A DNA stretch of 64,000 nucleotides from Euphorbia lathyris. Taxonomy: Eukaryota; Streptophyta; Magnoliopsida; Malpighiales; Euphorbiaceae. A program made the translations under genes and the position numbers. The stretch lies in the NCBI RefSeq assembly GCF_963576675.1, contig NC_088916.1, positions 49,663,001 to 49,727,000 on the forward strand, written 5' to 3'. Below are positions 11,135 to 21,406 of this stretch, in pieces (position 1 is the first letter of the stretch; every line of letters begins with the position of its first letter). Under the pieces are notes generated by a model. That model ran no database searches. It was not told the origin of the DNA and was given only the letters and a program-made list of their open reading frames with translations.

Positions 11135-12120
11135 TGATAACAACCCAAATTATTCTTGAATAAGGAATAAAGGAAAATTAATAGAAATAATGGCAAACTA
11201 TTATTCCTTCTAAAAGAGATATTTATGCATGATTAATGTGGAATTAATGATAATTAATGCAGGGTTAATGCAGGGGTGAATATGCAAATAATGAGGAAAA
11301 GGAAGGAGTCTTTAGCATTATGCCACGCCACGTGGACCATGACGAGACCCGCCATTGTTCTTAATGGGAGCGTACATACGCCTTGACGGATCTAAGAATA
11401 CCAAAAGGCGCCTTTATTACCATCCATGAATGGGAATAAATACAATTAAATGGCAATTAATAGTCATTAAAGCGGAATAAAGACTTGACTGTTCGAATAC
11501 TCCAACTCTGAGGGTTTTAAGGATAAATGCTGAGATTAATGGAGAATTGATAGCAATTAAAGATGAGTAATGACATGATTGTTCATCTACATCTCCATAA
11601 CATCCAAATATCATACATGGGGAAAAAGGATAATTAGACAGAGAATGAAGGATCCGCCATCAATACTCTTATGGATAAGGATCCACTGGCGAATCTCCAG
11701 ATGGCGTATAAAGCAAGACTCATAGGTGGCGGATCTATAGATTCTCCAACACGCCACAAAGAGTCAAACGCCTTGGGAGACCCGCCATCATACCTCGATA
11801 CGCCAACTCAACGGCAGAGCCGATTCCCAATAAAGGCAACTAATAACTCATTAATGTGATAACGGTCATACTTGAATAAGATCAGTAACCACCATTAATG
11901 GAGCATTAATGGAGACTTTCTAGTTACCGAGGGTTACAACTACATGACTATAAATAGCTTGCATCCCAAGCTATTGAGGTACACTTACTGATTCTCTACT
12001 TTTGTGCTTACAGTTTATTCTTAGAAATATTACTGACTTTGGCATCGGAGTGTCCCCGGCCGATCCCAACGGCGCCTCACAGGGAAGTGCTCCGATCAAG
12101 GATTTTTCCACAAGTTATCA
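11135..12120 (+). repeat. 3' LTR of the Tat element
   Basis: 986 bp, starting TGATAAC and ending GTTATCA, so the termini form a 7-bp inverted repeat. A TATA box CTATAAATAG is at 11948-11957. It is followed by the TSD ATAAT. The open frame at 11671-11859 is an accident of LTR sequence and appears inverted at 5024-5218. Confidence 0.9.
11948..11957 (+). promoter_or_regulatory. TATA box in the Tat LTR
   Basis: CTATAAATAG lies about 160 bp before the LTR end, a usual position for the U3 promoter of plant LTR retrotransposons. The same box is inverted in the left terminus near 4929-4938. Confidence 0.7.
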
Positions 12121-12598
12121 ATAATCAAATGGGTATTTCATATGAACACAAGTAAGATATACACATAAACATTCATGGTCAATATAGTCGTAATACTCAT
12201 GCGCCTCTAGCTGATACTCAGAGACTCATTAAGGGATACGTGTATCTCATCCACAAGATTTATATCGCAACTATCAAACTACTCGGTTTTAGATCATTAT
12301 TTGGGTAGTGATAAGTTGATTTGAGTTTGTTTTCTATATTAACCTACTCCTAAGGTGATCCAGAGCAATTCATAAATTCCCAAGAATGTAGATGGTGCGA
12401 TACGATAAACAAATGTTCAAATATGACATAGATATACGTAAAGATTGAACTGACTTATGCTTCTTAAGTACTTAGCACGTGATTCCCTTGCAAGGCCGTA
12501 AGTAACTCTAAGGGCTTAGGAACTTGAGTTTGTTATTATGGTGTTGTCAATACCTACCATCTCCGGTATAGACAACCGGATTAGACTCACAATATGAA
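12121..12598. other. spacer between two LTR retrotransposons
   Basis: 477 bp of non-coding sequence between the Tat and Athila insertions. It looks like decayed repeat DNA rather than a gene. The last five bases, ATGAA, are the Athila target duplication. Confidence 0.6.
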
Positions 12599-14003
12599 TG
12601 TTGAGCGATTTCCGCAAGTGCACGGTATACGCTTGTAGTAATAAAAGATATCGATCCCACAGGGAACGTTTTTCGAACAAAAACTTATTTTGAATCGGTT
12701 AAATTTACTTTAAGGTTTATAATATAGAAAATCGTTAAAACGGTTTTGGTTTTGAAATTGCTAGAATGAGAATTAGGTTAGAGTATGAAAACGTTAGAAA
12801 ATACTCTGATTTAAGAATGAATTTGCAAGATAGGAACGTTTAGTACTTTTAGAAAAGTAAACAGATGTATTTGTTTGCATTAAGCAAAGAAAACAACTTT
12901 AAACTTTGTATGAATTATAAAGATGAAATAAATGACGGAACCTCTAATTATTTGGCTTTGAACATGACAAAACCCTATCCGGGATGATTGCCCTTAATCA
13001 AATTAAAACTCTTTCGAGATAATAATTTGCCTAAGTGTTCAACAAAGTTTCCTTGTAAAGATTTTGAATTAAATACGTTTTAATGAAAACACCAGCATCC
13101 ACTTCGGATCCTTTACCAAAGTGCTGCATAAAAATCTATCGAATAGAACGGACTTTATTAGATGAAATATAAATTGATACAAGGTTACAGAGAACATGGA
13201 GCATGGAAACATTCGACGGCTTGCAAGTGAACGGGTTGTCAATCCTTTCCTTGGGTTTTGTTAGAGTTTGTTAGGCTCCGGGGCGGATCCTCTACTCAAT
13301 CTTCTCGTTGAATCTTCGTAATAGAGACTGGGTCAGTCTACTACCAAAATGAAAACTAAATTGGAACAATGTCTAAACGCTACTAAACTTGTTATTATTG
13401 AATAAACAATGTGTGTACAACATATTGCTTTTTACAGAATCGAAATCTAACTTCTGAATCACTTGACTCGGAATTTCTGCATAAATTCTATACTAATCTC
13501 TTTCTTCTACATATCTTCAACTCTCCATCAACTCTTTATTTATAGATGTTGAAGAGCCTTGATTGAAGTGTCGTGTCCATTGTGAAGGATCGTATCCATT
13601 GTGAAAGGACGTCTTTATCCACCCGAACGATTGTGTTTCGTCGAAAACGAAAGTGTGCAACTAGGCTTCTATAGACTCCTGCTCGTACCGAGAATATTAA
13701 ATTCTCTACCGAGAATGTGGGGGCCGCGGTCATGGCACGGAACGTTTTTCACCTCTTTGGCTTTCGTTCGCGTCCTTGATTTGGCGTTATTAATTTCTGT
13801 CATCTTCGACTCCTTTTGTAGGGTTTTTCTTCTGTTTTCGAGCTCTTTTCGTTCCTATTTGGATTTTACCAAATATTTATGTACCTTACAAGAAAGAAAC
13901 ATATTCGAGAGTAAAATCTTTCTAAACAGTTATAAATAGCATAAATTCGTAGCAATATTGATGTAATTATCGATGATATTTTAGGTATATTTTGGGCTTA
14001 ACA
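12599..14003 (-). repeat. 3' LTR of the Athila element
   Basis: 1405 bp, TG...CA bounded. A TATA box on the minus strand (CTATAAATAAAG) lies at 13534-13545. A GC-rich palindromic block (about 13680-13745) includes the recurring CCGAGAAT words. Short ORFs inside (for example 13601-13939) are not genes. Confidence 0.95.
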
Positions 14004-14018
14004 AATCTCCACACTTAA
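14004..14018 (-). promoter_or_regulatory. polypurine tract next to the 3' LTR
   Basis: On the minus strand AAGTGTGGAGATT directly precedes the LTR start TGTTAAGCCC. It is the expected plus-strand primer site for this lineage. Confidence 0.75.
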
Positions 14019-15451
14019 TCTTTTGCTAGTCCCGAGCAAAATTTCTCTGAATTTATTCTTTAACTAATCTCTTTATGAACATAGAACATATATCTTAGTA
14101 TTACCTTTTGAATTAGTTAAGCCGAAAAGACTTACTTCGCATGGAAAATTTATACGCAAAACATCAAACTAAGTTAGTACAATATACGATATATCACTCG
14201 TCTTGTATTTCCAATTTTGAATTGAAGCATTCGGGACGATATAAGCACGCATGTTATTGAGTCTTTCGTCTCAAGGCATTTCAAAGCACAAAATTTCTTT
14301 CCCAAACCTAAACTAATATATGAGATATATTATACATTTAAATAAGTACTTGGGTTAATTATTTGCTTAGTTACGCCCGAGATAAGGGTGGTCTTGATCG
14401 TAACTTTATACGTATTTTATTGCTTGGTGTTTGCTTAAGAGGTACCGACTATGCCATGGGTGGACGCAATCGTTACTTTAAACTTAAACACGCTTATTAT
14501 TTTTGCTTTTAACGTTCCTTCCATACCTCGATTGTGATAAGGGTGGTCGCAACCGTGGCCAAAAGTAAACGGTACTTAATTATTCTTCCCTTTCATACCT
14601 CGATTGTGATAAGGTTGGTCTCAATCGTGGCCAAAAGTTAAGAATTCAACTAATTGATTAATTAATATGAAATATAATTGTAATTGTAACTTGGGAAAAA
14701 GAAAGATAGCACATTCATCCTATATTGACTTGAAATTCAACATGTATTATGGCTAAAGTTTCCTTAAAAACTTCAATTGGTGTTAATGTAAGACGAAATC
14801 AAACCGAAAAAAATTGTTAGTTCAATTTAATGCCTATAAACCTAATTGAAAAGTTAAAATAAGATTTATTATATCATGATTTGCATGATATAAAATAGAG
14901 ATTGAAAATAAAGAATTTTTGTTACTTAAATACATTCACTCGAGACAATTTTACTTAAAATCGTATCGGAGATTTGTGAAAAATTTGAAAAATATTACCC
15001 GTATACGTATAGAAATATTTTTTCTAACGATAATGATAACCTAAACAAATAATCATATTAACTTATGGTTAATTTATGAACATATGAAAAATGTCAAGTT
15101 TATAAAAATAGTGTGAAAATAAAATGTGTTGCAATATATGTTGCATTTGCATAAAAATTATTCGTTGCATTTATTCGTTTTGCAAAATAATATTTTCGTT
15201 GCATTTATTCGTATATGTGGAAATTATATATGTATATCTCCTCCCACACTTAAATTGGACCATGTCCTCATTGGTGCAAAAATGGAGAAAACATAAAAAA
15301 TAAATACGAAATAAGGCATACGAAACAAAGACTGAAATTGTAGCAAATGAAATATTCAACATAAAATTAAAAATGGAAAATTGTACCAAACATAGGAAAA
15401 TTAAAATCGTACCAAATTATAACAAGATAAAAAGAAAATAAAGAAAACAAC
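14019..15451 (-). other. 3' non-coding region of the Athila element
   Basis: AT-rich leader to the 3' LTR without coding capacity. It contains two similar blocks with 'tcgattgtgataagg.tggtc' at about 14525-14560 and 14595-14630, plus a second purine tract at 15237-15256. Confidence 0.7.
15237..15256 (-). promoter_or_regulatory. internal purine-tract-like motif
   Basis: The minus-strand sequence TTTAAGTGTGGGAGGAG resembles the terminal purine tract at 14004-14018 and lies about 1.2 kb upstream of the LTR, just after the last ORF. It could be a second plus-strand priming site or a relic of an older LTR border. Confidence 0.45.
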
Positions 15452-16669
15452 CTATGCTTGAGGCGGGGAATCCGGAGGTGTAGGTGAAGTCTCCACATTT
15501 CGGCGTCGGAAAAAGGAAAGCATCCGATGCCGAGTCGATCTATGCTCACGCCTCAAAAGGTTGAGGTTGTCATTCATCACCATGTTGTTTTCGACCAAAT
15601 CATCAATTCTTAAGTTCATTTGACAATTGTTGGAATTGATTTGGTTCAAAATCCTCCGCAAATCCACCGGATCATCCGCTTGAGGTGCTTGGGGTTGTGG
15701 TTGAGCTTGGGGTACATCTTCCTCTCCTTCCGCCTCTCCGCCGCCTTCGGTACCTGTAAATTGAGAACTTGAAGCGCCACCACCCATAGTGCCACGAAGG
15801 TGGGCAATACGGGAGGCATACGAAATAAAGACGGGGGGACCTTGTGGAAGCAATAAATGAGCCCGCTCAAGAGCCAAAATGTCCAAAAGTGGAACATACC
15901 CACGGTAGGTGGACATGTAAAAATCAGCCAATTCACCCCGAGCTCCCAACACAATAGCGGTGATAAAATTACAAAGAGGGATCTGAATGGTAGTAGCCCT
16001 CGAAGCACGGAACAAATTATCGAACAACATGCCAATACTATCAATCCTCAAGCCTTTAAACAAACTATCCAAAACATACAAATCCCGAACCTGAACCCTT
16101 GAACTCTCAACACGCCCAAACAAGGAGAAACTCAAAATTTTGTGAAAGAAGAACACATAATTGTCCTTAATCAACTTGCTTGAGGTGTTTTTGGAATTAA
16201 AATAGTCTTGGTCCGAAAGAGTTTGCCAAACAGCATCATTATCAAAATCTTTAGGCTTATCATAAAAATCAGAAGTAGGGAAACCAAACATGTTTCCCAT
16301 TGCTTCATAATCAATGGTGTATGTGGTACCATTATTCCTAAAAGAGATTGAGGTTTTCTTCTTGTTCATGGTCAAAGTGACCAAAAATTCCACTACATAC
16401 TCATTAATACGCGGAAAACGCATATTAACGAATTCTTGCCAACCCAACGCCTCAATAAAAGCATCAATCCGAGTAGAGAAATTCAATGCTCTTACCGAAT
16501 GGAAGTCTAGGAAGTGCATGTCCATAAATTGGCGGTCGGCTTGTGAAAAATGTTTGAAACGAGCGGCTTCCTCCTCTGAAGCGATGTCGAAATAAGCTCC
16601 ATATTGAACCCGAAGGCGATTAGCTTCCGTAACAGCGGGCTTGTTACCAACACGCTTAGTCCTTACCAT
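15452..16669 (-). CDS. Athila accessory ORF downstream of integrase (ATHILA ORF-1-like/env-position protein)
   Basis: 405 intact codons in the position where Athila elements carry an env-like or ORF-1-like gene. Residues about 20-275 form the conserved part: YGAYFD near 23, an aromatic-rich helical stretch, LGWQEFVNMRFPRINEYVVEFL (about 75-96, given here only to mark the conserved W, P and EFL positions), ISFRNNG near 108 and MFGFPTSDF near 127. An alanine/glycine/glutamine/proline-rich linker (295-335) and a probable coiled coil (340-375) follow. The tail is arginine- and proline-rich. I see no signal peptide and only a weak hydrophobic stretch near 170-185, so an envelope role is not supported. 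Its function is unknown in the family. A truncated relative lies upstream (17699-18497). Confidence 0.75.
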   Translation of the reverse strand: MVRTKRVGNKPAVTEANRLRVQYGAYFDIASEEEAARFKHFSQADRQFMDMHFLDFHSVRALNFSTRIDAFIEALGWQEFVNMRFPRINEYVVEFLVTLTMNKKKTSISFRNNGTTYTIDYEAMGNMFGFPTSDFYDKPKDFDNDAVWQTLSDQDYFNSKNTSSKLIKDNYVFFFHKILSFSLFGRVESSRVQVRDLYVLDSLFKGLRIDSIGMLFDNLFRASRATTIQIPLCNFITAIVLGARGELADFYMSTYRGYVPLLDILALERAHLLLPQGPPVFISYASRIAHLRGTMGGGASSSQFTGTEGGGEAEGEEDVPQAQPQPQAPQADDPVDLRRILNQINSNNCQMNLRIDDLVENNMVMNDNLNLLRREHRSTRHRMLSFFRRRNVETSPTPPDSPPQA

Positions 16670-16984
16670 GGTGATGGTGTTTAGGGTTTGAGAAGAAGAA
16701 GAAAAAGGAATTGAGAGAGAAAGAGTAAAGCTTGAAGATGAGGTTGGGGGTTGTAATTGGAAGTGATTGAATGGAAAAGAGGATAGAAATTGGAGTGAAT
16801 AAATTGGGAAGAGTAAAAGTAGGTTTTTGGGGAAGAGTTTGGAGTAAGGGATTGGGTAAAAATAGAGGTGATGTGAGGTTTGTGTAAGAGGTAGGGTTAT
16901 ATAGGGTGATTAGGTTAATGTATAGGTAGAATAGGAATAGGAATAGGCAAGAATTGTGTCAAAATCGGAATCAAAAGGGCATAT

Positions 16985-17120
16985 ATCACGCGTGTCGCGA
17001 CCGCAAATAGCAAAGCTGCGGCCGCGGCACGGGATTTTCAGGGAATTTTTCTCCTGAAATGCGTCCGTTTTTGCTGCTCATACCGAGAATTATTAATTCT
17101 CGGTAGAGAATTTGTCAAAA
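16985..17120. repeat. GC-rich palindromic block of the Athila interior
   Basis: GC-rich words such as GTGTCGCGACCG and GCGGCCGCGGCACGG, followed by CCGAGAATTATTAATTCTCGG, a perfect inverted repeat. It resembles the block in the element's own LTRs (about 13690-13745 and 25880-25935) and another at 18770-18960. Confidence 0.7.
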
Positions 17121-17698
17121 TGGCCTATTTGGATGCCTATTGACTTGGTTTGTGCTTTTTTGTTGATGGAATGGTTCCTGGACTTAATATAAAGTGTCCC
17201 TGCACTTACAAACTAAAATAAATGACATTAATTGCAAGAAAATCCAAAGGTTTAACCTTAATAAATTGAATGAAAGTGTAATAAATTGGTTTATGAAGAA
17301 TTAATGAAACTTAAATGTTCATTTATGCATATAAGTTAAAAGAATCATATTAAGTGCATAATAAGTGTATATAAATATATATTAATTATATGAATTTAAT
17401 CAATTGAATGAAGTAATGTTTGAAACTCAATGAATGAAGTTTGTGAAATTTGATTAAGTGTGAATATATATGTGTTAATTAAGAAAACTATGATTGTTCA
17501 ATATTATAGATTTTATATAGATTTAACCATGATTATATAAGAAATGGAATCAAACATATATCTAACCTTTGTAAAATTAATAAATGAACTAAAATGAAAT
17601 AGAACTTTATTGAATAAAACAAAATATAAAAACAAAGAATGAAACTAAATAACACAAAATACGCAAATATTTACAAAAAGAAAACTTATAAACCTAAA

Positions 17699-18497
17699 CT
17701 ATTCTATATACTCATCCCTATCAAGCAGGATATTTCTAGCCTTAATACGATCAATTTGAAACTGCACGAAAGTTTCACGTTCCGGTGCAGACAGAAAGTG
17801 AGGCCCTGCTCGAAAGACACGTTTCACAAGTCCTTCGTGCTCGAGAAATTCATAGTCTATCGTCGGGAAGAATTCATCATCACTCCATGGAACATCAATG
17901 GTACCCTTGGTACCGAGAATTATGCCACAGATTATATTGCCGAACCCAATCTTCTTATCTTTGGATCGAGAAGCGGCGACAAGACCCTCCATCAGAATCT
18001 TTGAAGAATCTACTGCATTTCCCTGGAATATATCTCCAAGAACATAAAACATCCGGGGATGTCATGTCTCTTCCAGGATGACATTTGATTGTATCCCTCG
18101 GGGGAAAACCAAACCAAGCATGCAACTTGGGATAGCCGAAAGTGAAGATTTCACCATCTCGACGAAAACTGAGACGTACCCGTCGTTTGTTAGTGAAACG
18201 AACGGTACAAAAGAATTCGAGTATCCAGTCGCCTATTATTGGAAATCGTATTTTGGCGAATTTTGTCCACCTTAGGCGTTCCATATAGCGGCTCATGTCA
18301 TCACTAATGCCAAGTTGGTTGTTAAGAAATTCATCCATATACAACATTCCAGTGAAGAATTTGTAACGGAGATTCCAGTAACGCCTACCTTCATCGTGAT
18401 TGAAGATAGGAAAAGGCGCCCCATATCGCTTGGATAAGTCTGGGCGTTTGTTGCTTGAGGCAGCATTGTGCCTTGAAAGTTTGTATTTGGTAGGCAT
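17699..18497 (-). pseudogene. degenerate second copy of the Athila accessory ORF
   Basis: The first part (18497-17955 frame, 180 codons) has the same layout as the 405-codon protein: MPTKYKLS start, RYGAPFPIF near 24, LRWTKFAKIRFP, W-I-L-E-F, RLSFRRDG and WFGFPPRD. A second frame (18052-17699, 117 codons) continues the homology with a MFYVLGDIFQG and IICGIILGTKG region matching residues about 197-247 of the intact protein. Roughly 50-60 residues of the middle are missing at the switch near 18050-18100, so a deletion plus frameshift has occurred. The similarity is clear in pattern but low in identity, so the duplication is probably older than this insertion. Confidence 0.7.
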
Positions 18498-18769
18498 GGT
18501 GTTGAATTCAAGGAAACAAAGTTTCTGTTACTTAATGAAAAATGGTGTTTTGAAGAAATCAGAAGTCTGACAAAGATGAAAAAAAGAATTGTAACAGAAC
18601 TTGAATCCTTTAGGACTAATTTATAAGATTTTAGGATGAAGAGAGGTGTTGTTTTAATCATGAAAAGGTATAAAATTACACCTTTTGGGAATGAAGAAAC
18701 TTAAGGTTTCGTTTGTCAAAGGGTTCGTCGAAAGGTTTAGGATGATTCGGACCTAAATGTGCAGGAAAA

Positions 18770-18960
18770 ACGCATGTCGCGACCGAGAATTCTAAATTCG
18801 CGGTCGCGACACGCTGATTTCCTTGCGGAAATCAGGCGTCGTAAGCCATTTCCCGATTCACGGTAGAGAATTTATTATTCTCGGTAAGTTCAGAGAAAAT
18901 CTAACCTATTTGGACAAATCTGAAAATAGGATTCTCGGCAGAGAATTGCCTGAAACTTCA
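18770..18960. repeat. second GC-rich palindromic block
   Basis: It contains GTCGCGACCGAGAATTC next to CGCGGTCGCGAC, a large inverted repeat, then TTCTCGGTA and ATTCTCGGCAGAG copies. It is the same word family as 16985-17120 and the LTR block, and sits upstream (in element sense) of the pseudo-ORF start. Confidence 0.65.
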
Positions 18961-19062
18961 ATTTCATTCTAATTTCCTAAAATTAATTCTAAAATCATGA
19001 AGTAAACATATTTTATGCATTTAAATCATAATATAAAGTCATCTAATCACAAAAATTGGCAT

Positions 19063-19115
19063 TTGGAAAAATAAAATAAAATAAAATAAAATAAAATAAA
19101 AATAAAATAAAATGA
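19063..19115. repeat. (AAAAT)n microsatellite
   Basis: About ten AAAAT units with one AAAAAT interruption, in the spacer between integrase and the accessory ORFs. Confidence 0.9.
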
Positions 19116-19516
19116 ACAAAAATATTTTTAAATAAGAATCTGGAACGAGGAGTTGAGTTAGCCTGACATCCCAACTAGGTCGGCACCCCAGGCCTCCACC
19201 AACTCCAAGCCCTAATGTAATAAATTAAAAGAATAGAAGAGTGTGTGTACAAGAGACTAGGAATAGCGTAAATAAAAAAGGTTCAAACGATCATTAATAA
19301 TAAAATGAACAAAAATATAAAAATAAAATAAAATAAACTGTGATCGAAAAACTGAGTGATTTATACGTCAGATAATCTTGTTACGAACGGAATTTCTATT
19401 TGTGAAATATTTTCGTAATAGATTTTACATCGATTACCATTAACTTTGAAACGAATTCCGTTAGGACCTTCCAGTTCTAAAGAACCATAATCGAATGTTT
19501 TGACGACTAAATATGG

Positions 19517-20187
19517 TCATATCCATCTGGACTTAAGTTTTCCTGGAAATAAACGAAGTCGTGAATTAAATAACAACACTTTATCCCCAACATTAAAGTG
19601 TTTAACTTTAATTTTGGCATCGTGCCATTTTTTCACTTTTTCTTTATAAATTTTTGCATTTTCATAAGACAGATGGCGTAACTCATCTAATTCATTTAAA
19701 TCGAGCAAACGTTTCTTACCTGCTTGTCGTAAATCAAAGTTAAGTTCCCTAATAGCCCAATAGGCTTTATGTTCTAATTCGACTGGCAAATGACATGCCT
19801 TCCCATACACTAAGCGGTATGGAGTCATTCCTATTGGTGTTTTAAATGTAGTACGGTATGCCCATAACGCATTATTTAGTTTACAAGACCAATCTTTTCT
19901 TGAGGATGAAACTGTTTTTTCTAGAATCCATTTGAGTTCTCTATTTGATATCTCCGGTTGACCATTTGACTGAGGATGGTATGGCGTAGACACGCGGTGG
20001 CGTACTTCGTATTTTTCATAAGCGTTTCAAAACTTCGGTTTATAAAATGAGTACCGCCATCACTAACGATGACTCTTGGACAACCAAATCTACAAAAATA
20101 TATCGTCAAGAAAATTAACGACAACTTTAGAATCATTAGTCGGGGTTGCAATTGCTTCAACCCACTTTGAAACATAATCAACGGCAA
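19517..20187 (-). pseudogene. integrase core and C-terminal part (frameshifted)
   Basis: Two overlapping frames complete the integrase begun at 20090-21406. The 20187-19921 frame holds FGCPRVIVSDGGTHF, whose Asp is the second catalytic acid. The 19993-19517 frame holds [15 protein letters not shown] with the catalytic Glu, then [21 protein letters not shown] and the [11 protein letters not shown] region of the C-terminal domain. It ends at a stop immediately after KSRW, where the family normally continues with SGPF. The frame changes fall at an A5 run (20094-20098) and a T5 run (20012-20016). Integrase would insert the cDNA into the genome; as read it is not producible as one protein. Confidence 0.85.
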
Positions 20188-21406
20188 CTAATATGTAAGT
20201 TTTACCATTAGAATGAGGAAAAGGTCCCATGAAATCTATTCCCCACATATCGAAGACTTCAACTTCTAATATGGTTGTGAGGGGCATCTCATCTTTCCTT
20301 CCTAGATTTCCTGTTCTTTGGCACTTATCACAACGAGTAATAAATGAACGGACGTCTTTAAACATCGTAGGCCAAAAGAAACCACATTCAAATATTCTAG
20401 CTACTGTCTTGTTAGCTCCATTATGTCCTCCATAAGAGCTAGAATGACATTCCGACATTATGGATTCAAATTCATTTTCACCAACGCATCTCCTAATTAT
20501 CCCGTCACCACAAGTTTTGAACAAAAAAGGATCTTCCCAAAAGTACTGTTTAATGTCGAAGAAAAATTTCTTCTTTTGGTGGAAATTTAATCCTTCTAGA
20601 ACAATATTGGCTGCAAGATAATTAGCAATATCTGCATACCATGGTGACATGACGCTTTTCATTTGATAGAGATGTTCATCAGGGAAATCATCTCGTATAC
20701 CGATAGTTTCACCTATAGGACCGTTCTCATCTTCAAGTCTCGATAGATGATCGGCGACAAGGTTTTCTACTCCTTTTTTGTCTTTTATTTCTATATCAAA
20801 TTCTTGTAACAATAAAACCCATCTAATTAGACGCGGTTTTGCATCCTTTTTAGCAAATAGATATCTTAATGCTGCATGATCAGTATAAATAATAACTTTC
20901 GAACCTAACAAGTATGACCTAAACTTATCACATGCAAAAACTACAGCTAACATTTCTTTCTCAGTTGTGGTGTAGTTTAATTGTGCACCGGACAGTGTGT
21001 GACTTGCATAATAAATGACATGAAGTTTCTTATCCTTCCTTTGACCTAGAACACATCCGACAACTAAATCACTTGCATCACACATAATTTCAAATGGTAA
21101 ATCCCAATCGGGTTTAGCAATAATAGGTGCACTGACTAAAGCTGTTTTTAATGTTTCGAAAGCTTTAACGCAATCTTCATTAAAATCAAAGGTGGAATCT
21201 TTCATGAGTAGATTAGTGAGTGGTTTGGAAATTACAGAAAAATTCTTAATAAATCTTCTGTAAAAACCGGCATGTCCTAAAAATGATCTTACTCCCTTAA
21301 CAGTAGTTGGAGGGGGTAATTTTTCTATTACTGAAGTTTTTGCTCTATCCACTTCTAATCCTTTTTCAGATATTTTGTGACCTAAAACAATTCCTTCGTC
21401 AACCAT
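20090..21406 (-). pseudogene. RT thumb, RNase H and integrase N-terminus of Athila pol
   Basis: 438 codons continuing RT after a one-base break at 21416-21419. It shows the RT connection ([12 protein letters not shown] near 43), the RNase H domain with catalytic acids at D110 (MCDASD), E149 (TEKE), D176 (YTDHAAL) and D219 (ADHLSR), the integrase HHCC zinc finger (H321, H328, C359, C362) and the first catalytic Asp D391 ([10 protein letters not shown]). RNase H degrades the RNA of the RNA-DNA hybrid during cDNA synthesis. The catalytic residues are all present. Only the reading frame is broken at both ends. Confidence 0.9.

Larger units (their letters stand above)
4766..12120 (+). mobile_element. 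defective Tat-lineage Ty3/gypsy element with aberrant left end
   Basis: The insertion is bounded by the 5-bp direct repeat ATAAT (4761-4765 and 12121-12125). The right LTR (11135-12120) is normal and is preceded by a purine-rich tract. The left end is not a normal LTR: it starts with the inverted U5 end of the LTR (4766-5184), followed by a copied protease fragment (5180-5518) and a 41-bp U5 stub (5517-5558). The interior holds fragments of RT, RNase H, gag C-terminus and protease in an order unlike the family's gag-PR-RT-RH-INT. No integrase was found. Assignment to the Tat lineage rests on the DTGSS protease, the INVIADGPVYQ-like gag/PR junction and the long repeat-rich 3' non-coding region. 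It is non-autonomous. Confidence 0.8.

Noticed and set aside
5024..11859. Repeated 62-64 codon ORF at 5024-5218 (minus) and 11671-11859 (plus)
   Set aside because: It is LTR sequence of the Tat element present once in each orientation, not a gene family.
15452..16669. Retroviral-type envelope glycoprotein
   Set aside because: The position fits, but no signal peptide, glycoprotein pattern or convincing transmembrane anchor is visible; only an accessory protein of unknown function can be supported.
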